A DNA stretch of 64,000 nt from WHTI01 sp963756365 (lineage in GTDB: Bacteria; Actinomycetota; CADDZG01; WHSQ01). Positions 35,580 to 44,593 of this stretch are shown piece after piece (the stretch's first letter is position 1; every line of letters starts with the position of its first letter). The stretch lies in assembly GCA_963756365.1 (NCBI GenBank), contig CAVWNF010000003.1, positions 248,001 through 312,000 on the forward strand. The letters are read 5' to 3'. A program made the position numbers and the translations under genes. Under the pieces are notes generated by a model, which saw only the letters and a list, made by a program, of their open reading frames with translations, searched no databases and was not told where the DNA came from.

Positions 35580-38253
35580 CTACGGCGCCAGCATGTCGAA
35601 GTCGCCGAGGTAGTTGCCTGCCAGGTCCCGGTAGCGCTCGGACGGAAGGCCGTTGAACGAGAACTTGGTCTCGCTCGCCGATCCTGTCCAGCGGTCCTCG
35701 GTCTCGGCGATGTGGATGTCGCGGGAAGCCCCGGCACCGTCCACGTTTCCGACGACCAGACGCTTGCGCACACCGTTCACCAGCGTGTAGACGAACCAGT
35801 CTTCTGCGAAGTCCCGGCCCCTGTTGACGCTCTCGTCGAAGGCGACGGAAACGGTTCGTGTGGCGGCAACCGACGAGAAGCCGGTAGCGGCTGGTGCGAC
35901 CCGGTCAAGAACCAAGGTCTCGGGACGACCGGTCTTGCCAGCGAGCGTGCCCGAGCGACCGCTCGACAGGTTGCCATCAGCATCCGTGGAGGAGATCAGG
36001 ATGTTGTAGGTGCCGTCGAGGCTGATCCCGGAACCGTCGCAATCGGCGGTGGCGCCGCTGGACTCACATTCCGTGAGGACCTGGTCGGTGCCCTCGTCGT
36101 AGTTCCCGTTGCCGTTGTTGTCGATCGAGACGATGGCCGTGTAGCCGGCCCCGAGCCCAGTGATCGAGAACGTCGGCGTGGCGTCGTTCGTGTAGAAGGA
36201 GCTGCCCTGCTTGCCGACCGGCTCGGACACCGGCGAACCGCTGTTGTCGACGCCGTTCTGACTGACCGCTCCCAAAGAGGGAAGGTCGGGGACGATGCCG
36301 TCGATCGTGTCCAGCGCGCCGTCGGCAAGGTTGTTCTTCGGACCGTCGGCAGGACGCGTCCTGGTCGGGAGGGCGTTGAACTCGTAGACGACCGCAGGTG
36401 TCTCGTCCTCGCCGATCGCTTGACCGAGGGTCAGGATCGCGAGGTCGCAGAACTGTGCCTGCGTGCACGGCGCAGCCAATGAACGGCTGTCCCGCATGTC
36501 TGCCTTGACGACGATGTTGTCGAACACCGAGAAGTCGGCGGCATTCAACTGGTCAGAGCCCTTGGTGTGCTCGCTGAGTCGCACCCGGATCGTCGAGAAG
36601 TCGTCGCACGTGGCACTCGCTGCACGTCCCGCTGCGCCGCAGCCGGTCGTCGCGTCCGTGAGGGCGGGCGCCACGTTGTCGATCGCAACGAGGTTGGACG
36701 GGGTAAGGCCGGAGCCGTTTCCAGCCCCATCGGCAGCAGCGACGTCGAGACGGACGAACCCTGCAGGGACACCGAGTGAAGCGGGTGCCTGCGAACCGGT
36801 GATGTTGCCACCAGTGTTCTTGCAGACCGTGAGAGGAACAGCGGTGCGAGAGACCTCGGCGAGCGCAGGGCTCAGAACGACCAGGTCGCATGCCGTGATG
36901 GTGGCTGACGGGTCGGCAGGATCTGCTGCGCCAGGGCCCTTCTTGATCGTGCCACCGAAGGTCAAGGTGTTCCCGTCCTTGACGACGGGCTGGTTGTCAG
37001 GGTTCACCTGGCCGCTGGGGGCGCTGAGCGTGGGAAGCACCACCGGGATCAGGTTGTCGATCTCGAAGTTGTTGGTGATGGAGACGGTGCGGGAGACGGC
37101 TGCACCGTTGTCGTCCGTGCCCTTGAGGGTCAGCTCAGGGGTCCACTGCCCGTCGTAGGCGGTCGGGTCACCACCACCGGGAGTGGGGATGGTCACCGGA
37201 GCGAACTGGAGTCCAACCGACTGCGTGCCGTTACCCGTGGCGGGGGCACTCGCGAGGGTCGTGGAGAAGGACGGTAGACCAAGCTTCGAGAACGTGAGCA
37301 CCGACTGGGAGTAGTCGAACGTCACGCTCGGGGGATTGGTCTTATCGACCGACAGAGTGAAACTGCGCGAGACGCCAGATGAGGATGCGAGCGGTGACAG
37401 CGTGTTCGCCTTGTAGGCGAACTGAGCCGCTGGCTGAATGACCAGGTTGGCGCTCTTCAGGTCCACTGCGTCAGCGCCCGATGCGGTCGCATCGGCGGTG
37501 AACTGACGGGTGCCTGCATTGCCAAGCGTGACGGTGAAGGGGAAGGTCTGGTTGGCCCCGGGGTTGATCGTCGTCGGAGACGGCGAGGACGTTACCGAGT
37601 CGCCCGACGAGGAGAGCGTGGGCGTAACGGTAAGGGGGGCGCTTCCGTGGTTCGAAACGATCGACTGGTAGCCAACGCCGGTCTGGTTGGCGGTGGCGGT
37701 GCCGTCGAGCACGCCGGCAGGAGCCGAAGGAGCGACAGAGTCGACCGAGAGGACCCGGATGGTGGTGGTCAACGCCCCGACGGTTGCCGGTCGCTGCTTC
37801 ACGATCTGCTGTCCGTTGTTGTCCGAGACTTCAACGAGCCAGTCGCCAGCGAGGTCTGTGGCCGGAACCGCAGAGCCCGTCGTGAGGGTGAACTGCTGGC
37901 TCTGCCCGGGAGCGAGGGAGCCGGCACGGAACCTGGCGTTGCCTTCGGAGTCGATGTCGAAGGTCCAACCGGCGGCGGTCCCATTGGTGATGTTGAAGGC
38001 GCCGGGGGTGTCACTTCCGATCCTCACGTAGTTGACCCGAGGATCTCCGGGGAGCGACGCCACCGGTACCGGGGGCTCCACCGTTGGTAACGGTGAACAG
38101 GAGCGTGTTCTGCGTTCCCGCGATCACGTTCTTCAGGTCCACACTGGCGGTCCCTTGAACGGGTGCTGCGTGCGCGGGTAGCGCCTGGGCAAGTAACCCG
38201 ACCAGCATCGCAAGCGAGAGCGCTAGCGATCCGAACCTTCTATTCCTGCTCAT
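35580..38253 (-). CDS. Large secreted Ig-like protein B, frameshifted after the signal peptide
   Basis: A short ORF (38253 leftwards) encodes a clear signal peptide, MSRNRRFGSLALSLAMLVGL onward to PAHAAPVQG, plus about 30 residues ending TVTNGGAPG. The main ORF (to 35580) continues in a frame shifted by one extra base with VASLPGDPRVNYVRIG. Removing one C from the CCCCC run near 38070-38074 joins them as GGAPVPVASLPG. The mature part is about 820 residues of beta-rich modules, including a calcium-loop-like stretch (DNNGNGNYDEGTD) and a C-terminal SwmB-like module (VAFDESVNRGRDF, DLAGNYL) related to protein A. The start at 38253 has AAGGAG six bases upstream. Exported only if both parts are read together. 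Confidence 0.75.
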
Positions 38254-38396
38254 GTCCCTCTCCTTCATCCCGTAACTCGCTTTCGTCGCGAATGGGATTT
38301 CTCGGTTCGTCTCGTCATTCCTTCAAGACGATGACGAATCGTTCGACTGGATCCCCATCACCTCTTCTCTGAGCGTTAGCCGCGTCCGGTCGGCGC

Positions 38397-38438
38397 CCTT
38401 TGTGCATATGCACGAAGACAGCCTTTGTGCAGGCGCAC
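38397..38438. promoter_or_regulatory. Paired operator-like palindromes between the Ig-B and M6 genes
   Basis: CCTTTGTGCA occurs at 38397-38406 and again at 38422-38431, exactly 25 bases apart. Each copy starts a palindrome: GTGCATATGCAC (38402-38413, perfect) and GTGC-AGGC-GCAC (38427-38438). They lie in the 267-bp divergent spacer and could bind a dimeric regulator of both transcription units. Confidence 0.5.
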
Positions 38439-38520
38439 AGCAGGAGGTCGAGCACTCGGGACGAAAGTCGAGTTGCGGTGGTTCGTGCCGGTATGTCCGT
38501 TACAGCGGGGGAGAAGAAGA

Positions 38521-40512
38521 GTGAGACACAAGAAGAGATTGGCGAGTGGGGTCGCGTTGTTCCTCGCTCTGGCGATGATCGCGGGGCCTGCGATGGCCGA
38601 GGATCCCGCCGGGCTCGCTCGATTCCCGGACCCGGTCGATCCGCAGTCATGGGTGCTTCCGGAAGACATGACGTGGGACGACTACACCCCCATCCCCGGC
38701 GTGAACTGGAACGACCCGCAATACCAGCCGGCGAAGAAGCTGCGCGCCGCCCTGATCGTTGCCGACTACCAGGATGAGGGCTTCGTCGTCGCTCAGCCCG
38801 AGGGCTCCGATCTGATCGGCAACCCGCAAGGTGTCGGGAGCGTTCCCCGTGAAGACGTCGCCGATTTCTACAGCCGGTTCCTCATCACCGAGCCACAGCC
38901 GCTGAACCGGTTCCACACCGTCAACGAGTACTGGCTCGAGAACACCTACGGGCTCATCGGGGTTGATGCCGAGGGTTTCGGTCCTTACAAGATGGACTTC
39001 AAGGGCTACCAGTACGGACTCGGTGGTGGAGATGCTGGTGGTGCCGCCAACGCGTGCCCACAGGGACAGAGCTGCGGCAAGGACTTCGATACCGAACTGC
39101 TCCAGAAGTCGCTTGCGGATGTGACCGCCGGTCAGATCGCGAATGGCGAGGACTACGACTTCAGGTTCCTCCTCCATGCCCAGTACGACGAGTCAGGCAC
39201 CTGGCAGGAGTTCGGCGAGATGAAATTCCTCGACCGCGATGCAGTGTCCGACGAGTTCGGACCGACCGAAGGTAACGGGAACAACTACGCGGCGACGCGC
39301 TATGTGCCGTGGACGTCGTGGTTCTCGGCCAAGGGGATCTGGTCACATGCCACTCCGGGCGTCATGTCCACCCAGGGCGAGAACGATGGAGCGTCGACCT
39401 ACGCTCACGAGTTCAGTCACATCCTCGGCGTCCTGGACAACTACAACAACCCCTACGGGAACCCCGTGTCGCGTTCGTACTCGGGACCGTGGGACATGAT
39501 GAGCCGCGGGACGTTCAACGGACCGGGCGGGCCGCACAATCGCTGGCAGGTGCCGGGAACCCTTGGCGGCACGATGGGCTCGCAGCACATGTTGCGCAAC
39601 AAGATCCGGATGGGATTCGTCCGCCCGGATGAGGTCCTGACCATCGAACGTGAGGCGCTCAAGTACACGGGGCCGGTGTTCGCCGACATCTGGGCCCGCG
39701 AGGTGCCCCTCGGTCCGACGTGGCCGCGACAGGGCCTGCACGGCATCAACATCACGATGGCGAACGGTGACAAGACTCCGTCCTGCTCGCTGGCGACCGA
39801 CTGGCGCTGCGACCGCGGTGGCTACCAGAACTACACCGTCGAGGTCGTCGATCGCATGGGCTACGACTCGTTCACCCCAGACCACGGGGTCCTCATCGCC
39901 AAGACGAAGAACGCCGACACCGCGCCGTTCATCTGGGTGGCCGACGCTCACCCGGAGGACATCGACAAGACCGATTTCGTGCGCCCTGACGACTCCGAAG
40001 CCAAGGTATCGAAGGGCGACTTCCGGCAACTGGCCGATGCACTGTTCCACGCTGGCACCGGTGAAGGAGTGGTGTCCGAGTACGTGGACGAGCCCAACCG
40101 CCTCCACTTCTATGTGCTCGCCAACGAGCGGGACGAGGACGGTGTGCTGTCTTACCGGGTCGCGATCAGATCTCTGGACGGTGCTGGGTTGCTACCCGCC
40201 AACCTGTCGCTCGCACAGGGGACCTCTGAGCCAGCGGCCCCCGGCCGAGTGGCGGTCTACAACTACGAGGTCTCGAACCCGGGACTAGGGACCGATCTGA
40301 TCCGCCTATCGGCGACCACGACCGACGGCTGGGCGACCACTCTTCAGCACAACGTGATCGAGGTTCCGGCCGGAAGCACGGTGACGGTTCCCGTCTACGT
40401 GCTCGTCCCCGAGGGTGCGACCGCACCGACCGACCTCACGCTCACAGCAACTTCCGAGACAGACGTATCCCGCACCCAGGCCTCGACCCGCACGGTCGAG
40501 CCGGTCAACTAG
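38521..40512 (+). CDS. Secreted M6-like metalloprotease
   Basis: A 663-residue protein with a signal peptide (LASGVALFLALAMIAGPAMA). The zincin site is YAHEFSHILGVLDNY (HExxH), followed about 25 residues on by GPWDMMSRG, a Met-turn-like element, as in immune inhibitor A-type M6 peptidases. The C-terminal region (LSLAQGTSEP onward) is a beta domain like those that follow M6 catalytic domains. The GTG at 38521 is preceded by GGGGGAG and opens the signal peptide. The next gene begins nine bases after the stop, so the two exopeptidases are probably made together. Confidence 0.88.
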   Translation: MRHKKRLASGVALFLALAMIAGPAMAEDPAGLARFPDPVDPQSWVLPEDMTWDDYTPIPGVNWNDPQYQPAKKLRAALIVADYQDEGFVVAQPEGSDLIGNPQGVGSVPREDVADFYSRFLITEPQPLNRFHTVNEYWLENTYGLIGVDAEGFGPYKMDFKGYQYGLGGGDAGGAANACPQGQSCGKDFDTELLQKSLADVTAGQIANGEDYDFRFLLHAQYDESGTWQEFGEMKFLDRDAVSDEFGPTEGNGNNYAATRYVPWTSWFSAKGIWSHATPGVMSTQGENDGASTYAHEFSHILGVLDNYNNPYGNPVSRSYSGPWDMMSRGTFNGPGGPHNRWQVPGTLGGTMGSQHMLRNKIRMGFVRPDEVLTIEREALKYTGPVFADIWAREVPLGPTWPRQGLHGINITMANGDKTPSCSLATDWRCDRGGYQNYTVEVVDRMGYDSFTPDHGVLIAKTKNADTAPFIWVADAHPEDIDKTDFVRPDDSEAKVSKGDFRQLADALFHAGTGEGVVSEYVDEPNRLHFYVLANERDEDGVLSYRVAIRSLDGAGLLPANLSLAQGTSEPAAPGRVAVYNYEVSNPGLGTDLIRLSATTTDGWATTLQHNVIEVPAGSTVTVPVYVLVPEGATAPTDLTLTATSETDVSRTQASTRTVEPVN

Positions 40513-40521
40513 GAGGCTCCG

Positions 40522-42786
40522 ATGTTCCGCAGGTTAGCGACAGCAACAGCGGCACTTGCCACGGTCGGCGCCGTCCTGGTCCCACAGGTGCCCGCCGGCG
40601 CGACGCCGGTTTGCACCGACGGCTATAAGGGCGGCCCCCCGCTGGCAGCGTGTGACGGGCGCATCTTCCCAGAGGCCGCCGTGGCACGAGACTACGTCCA
40701 GTACGACGCGGACCCAGCTGGCTTCATGGAGTACCGCCACGGGATCGAATACCTCGCGCAGAAGTATCCGCGCTGGGTGTCCGTGTTCACTCTTTCGCAG
40801 CGCTACGCCGACCCGCGCGCGGTGTCGGTCGGAGGCGACCGCCTGCGGTCATACGAGCCCGGAGACACAGGTGATGGGCGCGAGATCCTCGTCGTCAAGC
40901 TGACGGACCATGAGGTGCCGGATGCGGGCAAGGACACGTTGCTGTTCTCGCTGTCGATCCACGGTGACGAGAAGGGTGGGGTCGAAGGCGGACTCCGCGC
41001 GGCCGAGGACCTAGCGATCGCTGCTACGGATGGCGGGACGATCTCTGATGGCGTCGAGGGCTACGAGTCCACGACCGGCAACACTCCCGAGTTCCACTCC
41101 TATGAGGTCAAGGATGTCCTTGCGAAAGAGGCCGTCTACCTCGTCGACTTCAATGTCGATGGGTGGGCGAACGGCGACAACTACGGAACGCCTGGCCTTT
41201 ACTCGCGGGGCAACTCACTCGGAACTGACCTCAACCGTCAGATGCCGACGGTCGGTCGCATCGATCCGTCGCGCAATCCGCTCGAGGAGTCAGAGGCTCT
41301 CTATGGCCACCGCTTCATGCACGAGATCGCGGATGAAGGTATCGGGGGCCGCATGGCCTACGGTGCGGACGTTCACGGCGAGTCCAACTCGCGCGCGTGG
41401 GTCGACATCATGTACCCGGCTGGTCAGTTCAACTCCGTTAAGCACCGTCAGTTGATGGCGATAGCCGAGCGCACGAAGTCTGTCATCGACGAAACGCTCT
41501 TCGAAGGTATCCCCAACGCGATCGAGGAGCTGACCGGCGGCGACGCCGGCGAGGGGATCGAGGACTACACCGGGGCACCCAAGAACACGATCCCGACCAA
41601 GCCTGCTCGATGGGGGACCGTCTGGGACACGCTTGGCTATACGGACACCGGTTTCGTCGGTGACTACATGGCTTCGGAACTCGGCATCACAGGAATGGAC
41701 TACGAGATCTTCCAGAATCACGCGGACTCTAGGGCGGTGGGCCGACCGTGGTCTGTCGCTCTCCAGGAGAACTACATCAACGCCACGCGCGGGATCGTCA
41801 AGACCGCGATGGCCTATGCCCTGACCGTGCGCGAGGAGTTCAACGCCGACACGGTTCGAATCCCGACCGGTGGTGGGACCGCTGGCTACGTTTACAACCC
41901 CGAAGTGGTAACCGACGCGGACGGTGCCGGTCGCCTGCCCGGTCCATCCGGCGACGGGATCGGACGGAACGGCCGTCCGGTAGACCAAGCGCCGTACTCA
42001 GCAACGAACATGGGGTTCTTCGAGGAGGAGGCTCCGTTCGTTGAAGGCGGACTGACGCCGGTTTACGCGGCGGACATCGCCGACGACCCGACCGCGCTCG
42101 AGGGGTTCGACAGCTTGGTGCTTGCCGACTTCACGGTTCCCGCCGATGCACTGGGGCGCCCTGTCGATGCCGCTTCTTACAAGGCTGCTCTGAAGTCATG
42201 GGTCGAGGACGGAGGCAACCTGGTCCTAACCGACCGTGCCCTGCACCTGCTGGGTGACTTCGGGATCGTTGCGCCAGCGGCGGTCAAGGACATAAAGGTC
42301 TACCAGCCCTACGCCAACATCTCGGATCACGAGCACCCGATGGTCGAGGGCCTGCGAGGGAACGCCCGCCAGTTGGCGGAGGCAACTCTCGTCGGGTACG
42401 GGATCGGCAATTCGGCGTCCCCTATGACGGTCGTCACCACCTCCGCGTTCGAGGCGGCAGGCGGACACGTCGTCGGAACCACGGGGAACAACTCGGGGTC
42501 ATCGGATGACGGAACGCAAACCTCGGTTGGAGAACTAGCCGTGGGGGCCGGAAAGATCAGGATCATGGGTGGCGGGCTCCCGATGCCGACCGAAACGCAG
42601 GATCACCGCTACGGACTCAAGGACTTCGCACTCTCGTACTCAGGCCTCTACATCCTCGAGAACTCCCTGAACCACAACTCGGAAGCACCGAACGGAGCTG
42701 AGCTTCCAGGGGGTGTGCTCCTTCTGATGCTCGTGCCCGTCGGAGTCATCGGGGTGCGGCGTAGGAGGCTCGACACCAAGGACTGA
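40522..42786 (+). CDS. Membrane-anchored M14 zinc carboxypeptidase
   Basis: A 754-residue protein with a signal peptide ending near PAGATPVC. The catalytic domain has SIHGDEKGG (His, Glu), TDLNRQMP, DVHGESNSRAW (His) and GMDYEIFQNHAD (candidate catalytic Glu). After about residue 500 there is a second domain resembling a glutamine-amidotransferase-like fold (DSLVLADFTVPADAL, SWVEDGGNLVLTDRALHLL). The C-terminus has one transmembrane segment (GGVLLLMLVPVGVIGV) and RRRR, so the enzyme is tethered to the outside of the membrane. ATG 40522 follows AGGAGG. It is paired with the M6 protease. Confidence 0.88.
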   Translation: MFRRLATATAALATVGAVLVPQVPAGATPVCTDGYKGGPPLAACDGRIFPEAAVARDYVQYDADPAGFMEYRHGIEYLAQKYPRWVSVFTLSQRYADPRAVSVGGDRLRSYEPGDTGDGREILVVKLTDHEVPDAGKDTLLFSLSIHGDEKGGVEGGLRAAEDLAIAATDGGTISDGVEGYESTTGNTPEFHSYEVKDVLAKEAVYLVDFNVDGWANGDNYGTPGLYSRGNSLGTDLNRQMPTVGRIDPSRNPLEESEALYGHRFMHEIADEGIGGRMAYGADVHGESNSRAWVDIMYPAGQFNSVKHRQLMAIAERTKSVIDETLFEGIPNAIEELTGGDAGEGIEDYTGAPKNTIPTKPARWGTVWDTLGYTDTGFVGDYMASELGITGMDYEIFQNHADSRAVGRPWSVALQENYINATRGIVKTAMAYALTVREEFNADTVRIPTGGGTAGYVYNPEVVTDADGAGRLPGPSGDGIGRNGRPVDQAPYSATNMGFFEEEAPFVEGGLTPVYAADIADDPTALEGFDSLVLADFTVPADALGRPVDAASYKAALKSWVEDGGNLVLTDRALHLLGDFGIVAPAAVKDIKVYQPYANISDHEHPMVEGLRGNARQLAEATLVGYGIGNSASPMTVVTTSAFEAAGGHVVGTTGNNSGSSDDGTQTSVGELAVGAGKIRIMGGGLPMPTETQDHRYGLKDFALSYSGLYILENSLNHNSEAPNGAELPGGVLLLMLVPVGVIGVRRRRLDTKD

Positions 42787-42879
42787 AGTTCTGCCGGGAC
42801 CGACGCTCCACGGAACATCGTCGTTCTGGACTCCCCGCTCGACGGCTCTGCCCCAGGGTCTCAAGCATCTTGGAGCGTT

Positions 42880-42912
42880 GCTGGGGGGCCGGCCGCCCCG
42901 CCGCCTCCCAGC
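42880..42912. terminator. Possible hairpin between convergent M14 and M23 genes
   Basis: GCTGGG / CCCAGC (42880-42885 / 42907-42912) encloses further GC pairing (GGGCCGGCC). No clean T-run follows on either strand. It is the only structure seen in the 147-bp spacer. Confidence 0.3.
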
Positions 42913-42933
42913 CCCGGTATCTCTCTTCTTGCT

Positions 42934-44085
42934 TTAGGGCAGGTAGGGCATCGGATCCACGGGGTTACCGTTGATCCGGATCTCGAAGTGCAGATGGTCG
43001 CCGGTGCAAGAACCCGTGCAGCCGACCGAGCCAAGACGATCACCCTGGCTCACCGATTGCCCGTTGCTCACGGCGAACGCCGACATGTGTGCGTAAAGGG
43101 TCGAGTAGCCGTTCCCGTGATCGACGATCACGGCATTGCCGTAGCCGGAGTAGTACTCGGCCAGGATCACGGTGCCGCCCTTGGATGCCACGATCGGATC
43201 ACCGGTGGTGCCGTCGATGTCGATCCCGGTGTGCATCCGACCCCACCTGGGGCCGTAAGGCGAAGTAACGCTGCAGCACAGCGGCCAGATGAATCCCTGA
43301 GACGACTGTCCCAGATCCGTTGGGTCTGGATTGGATGACGAAAGGATGTGGGCTCGGATGCGGTCGTTCGCATCCTCGAGCGAGCCCTCTTGATGCTTGA
43401 GGTGGGCAACCTTTCCGGCGATCTCTTCGTAGATAGCGGCTGCCTCAGCCTTCTTGTCGCCGAGTCTGGCGAGGATCTTGTTCTGCGCGCCGAGCTTCTT
43501 GTTCAGTTCCGCTTTCTTGGCGAGCAGGCGTTGGTTCTGGTCCTGGATAGCGGCCTTGAGTCGCCCGAACTTGATCAGGGCTCCGTTGTTCTCCTCCGAG
43601 GCGATCCCGAGCATCTCCATCTTGGCGTCGAGCTCGGACAGCGAGGTCGAGCTGAAGAGGGTCTCTAGGATCTCGGTCGATCCGGCCTTATAGAGGGACA
43701 CGGCCTGGTCGGTCGCCCGCTGTTCGACCTTGTTGATCTCGCCCTGGGTCTTCTTGATCTCTGTAGTGATCTCGCTGACCTCGGAACGAACCTTCGAGAC
43801 TTCGTCTTTCAACCGGTTGGCGATCACCGAGTAGTGGGTGATCTCCTTCCTGAGTGCGTCGAGGCGCGCTTTGGCCGAGTTGGCCTTCGGGGTGATCTTC
43901 TCGAGCTGGCCCTGGATCTGATTCAGCTTCTCGTTGTTCTGCTCGATCTCTGAGGAGGGGTCTGCCGTCGAGCCAACCGCTGGGATCAGAAGGGTGGCGA
44001 GTACCGTCGCCGCGATCGCTACGCGGCTGATCGGATGTCGCTGCAAAACGTTTGCTCCCCTTGGTAGACGACGGGTCATCTTCAT
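42934..44085 (-). CDS. M23 (LytM-type) peptidase with N-terminal coiled coil
   Basis: A 383-residue exported protein: a signal peptide (VAIAATVLATLLIPAVGS), a long coiled coil (about residues 45-260, rich in E/K/L), and a C-terminal M23 domain with MHTGIDIDGTTGDPI (zinc His and Asp), VDHGNGYSTLYAHM and CTGDHLHFEIR. The layout is that of EnvC/NlpD-like and RipA-associated division hydrolases. With the complete zinc set it may be an active endopeptidase or an activator of an amidase. The start is taken at 44085 (MKMTRRLPRG); an ATG at 44148 is also open. Confidence 0.88.
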   Translation of the reverse strand: MKMTRRLPRGANVLQRHPISRVAIAATVLATLLIPAVGSTADPSSEIEQNNEKLNQIQGQLEKITPKANSAKARLDALRKEITHYSVIANRLKDEVSKVRSEVSEITTEIKKTQGEINKVEQRATDQAVSLYKAGSTEILETLFSSTSLSELDAKMEMLGIASEENNGALIKFGRLKAAIQDQNQRLLAKKAELNKKLGAQNKILARLGDKKAEAAAIYEEIAGKVAHLKHQEGSLEDANDRIRAHILSSSNPDPTDLGQSSQGFIWPLCCSVTSPYGPRWGRMHTGIDIDGTTGDPIVASKGGTVILAEYYSGYGNAVIVDHGNGYSTLYAHMSAFAVSNGQSVSQGDRLGSVGCTGSCTGDHLHFEIRINGNPVDPMPYLP

Positions 44086-44148
44086 CGAGCCCGGAGGCCC
44101 CTGGCCTCTACTGCCGTCTCGGATCTTCCGAGCCGGGCCGTTGCGCAT

Positions 44149-44593
44149 ACTGTCATACGACTCGCGTGGGAATCAACAACCCGAAGTGATGGTTCTCGGG
44201 TAGTTCCACCGTACAGGCGGGGGCCCATGAGTATTTCGTGGTCCACGTCGGAATCCCTTTAGGGCGTTTTGTGGACAGTGTCGAACGGGTCGCGAAGAAA
44301 AGCTTGAAAAACGCGAAGAATCCTTCCCCTTGGGCCTTGCGCTCGGTTCGTGGGACCGCTTATCGTCCTACTCGCACCCGTTGAGCTGTAAACCGGTTTC
44401 GGCCGGGATGAAGGTTCAGCGGGTGCATTTCTGTGCCCGGATCCGGGCGCCCCTCCCTTCTGCAGGTTTCGGCCTCCGCTGTTATGGTGAGAGTGTTATA
44501 GGAGTGTCGCCGCAGGCGCCCCCTTTGCGGGCGAGATCCCGGTCCGGCACCCCTTCCCAGTCAGAGGAACCACCTACGAATCGGAGGAAAGTC
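44149..44593. other. Long divergent spacer between the M23 gene and sat
   Basis: 445 bases without a supported gene. It contains ACCCGA/TCGGGT (hairpin near 44182-44204), GTCCAC/GTGGAC flanking CCCTTTAGGG (about 44241-44276), two direct copies of CGCGAAGAA around 44290-44320, and AT-richer patches TATGGT and TATAGG near 44484-44502 that could be -10 elements for sat. I did not recognise a riboswitch class on either strand. Confidence 0.5.

Noticed and set aside
44149..44593. c-di-AMP (ydaO-type) riboswitch before the M23 gene
   Set aside because: Gene context is suggestive, but the conserved blocks of the class could not be found on either strand.
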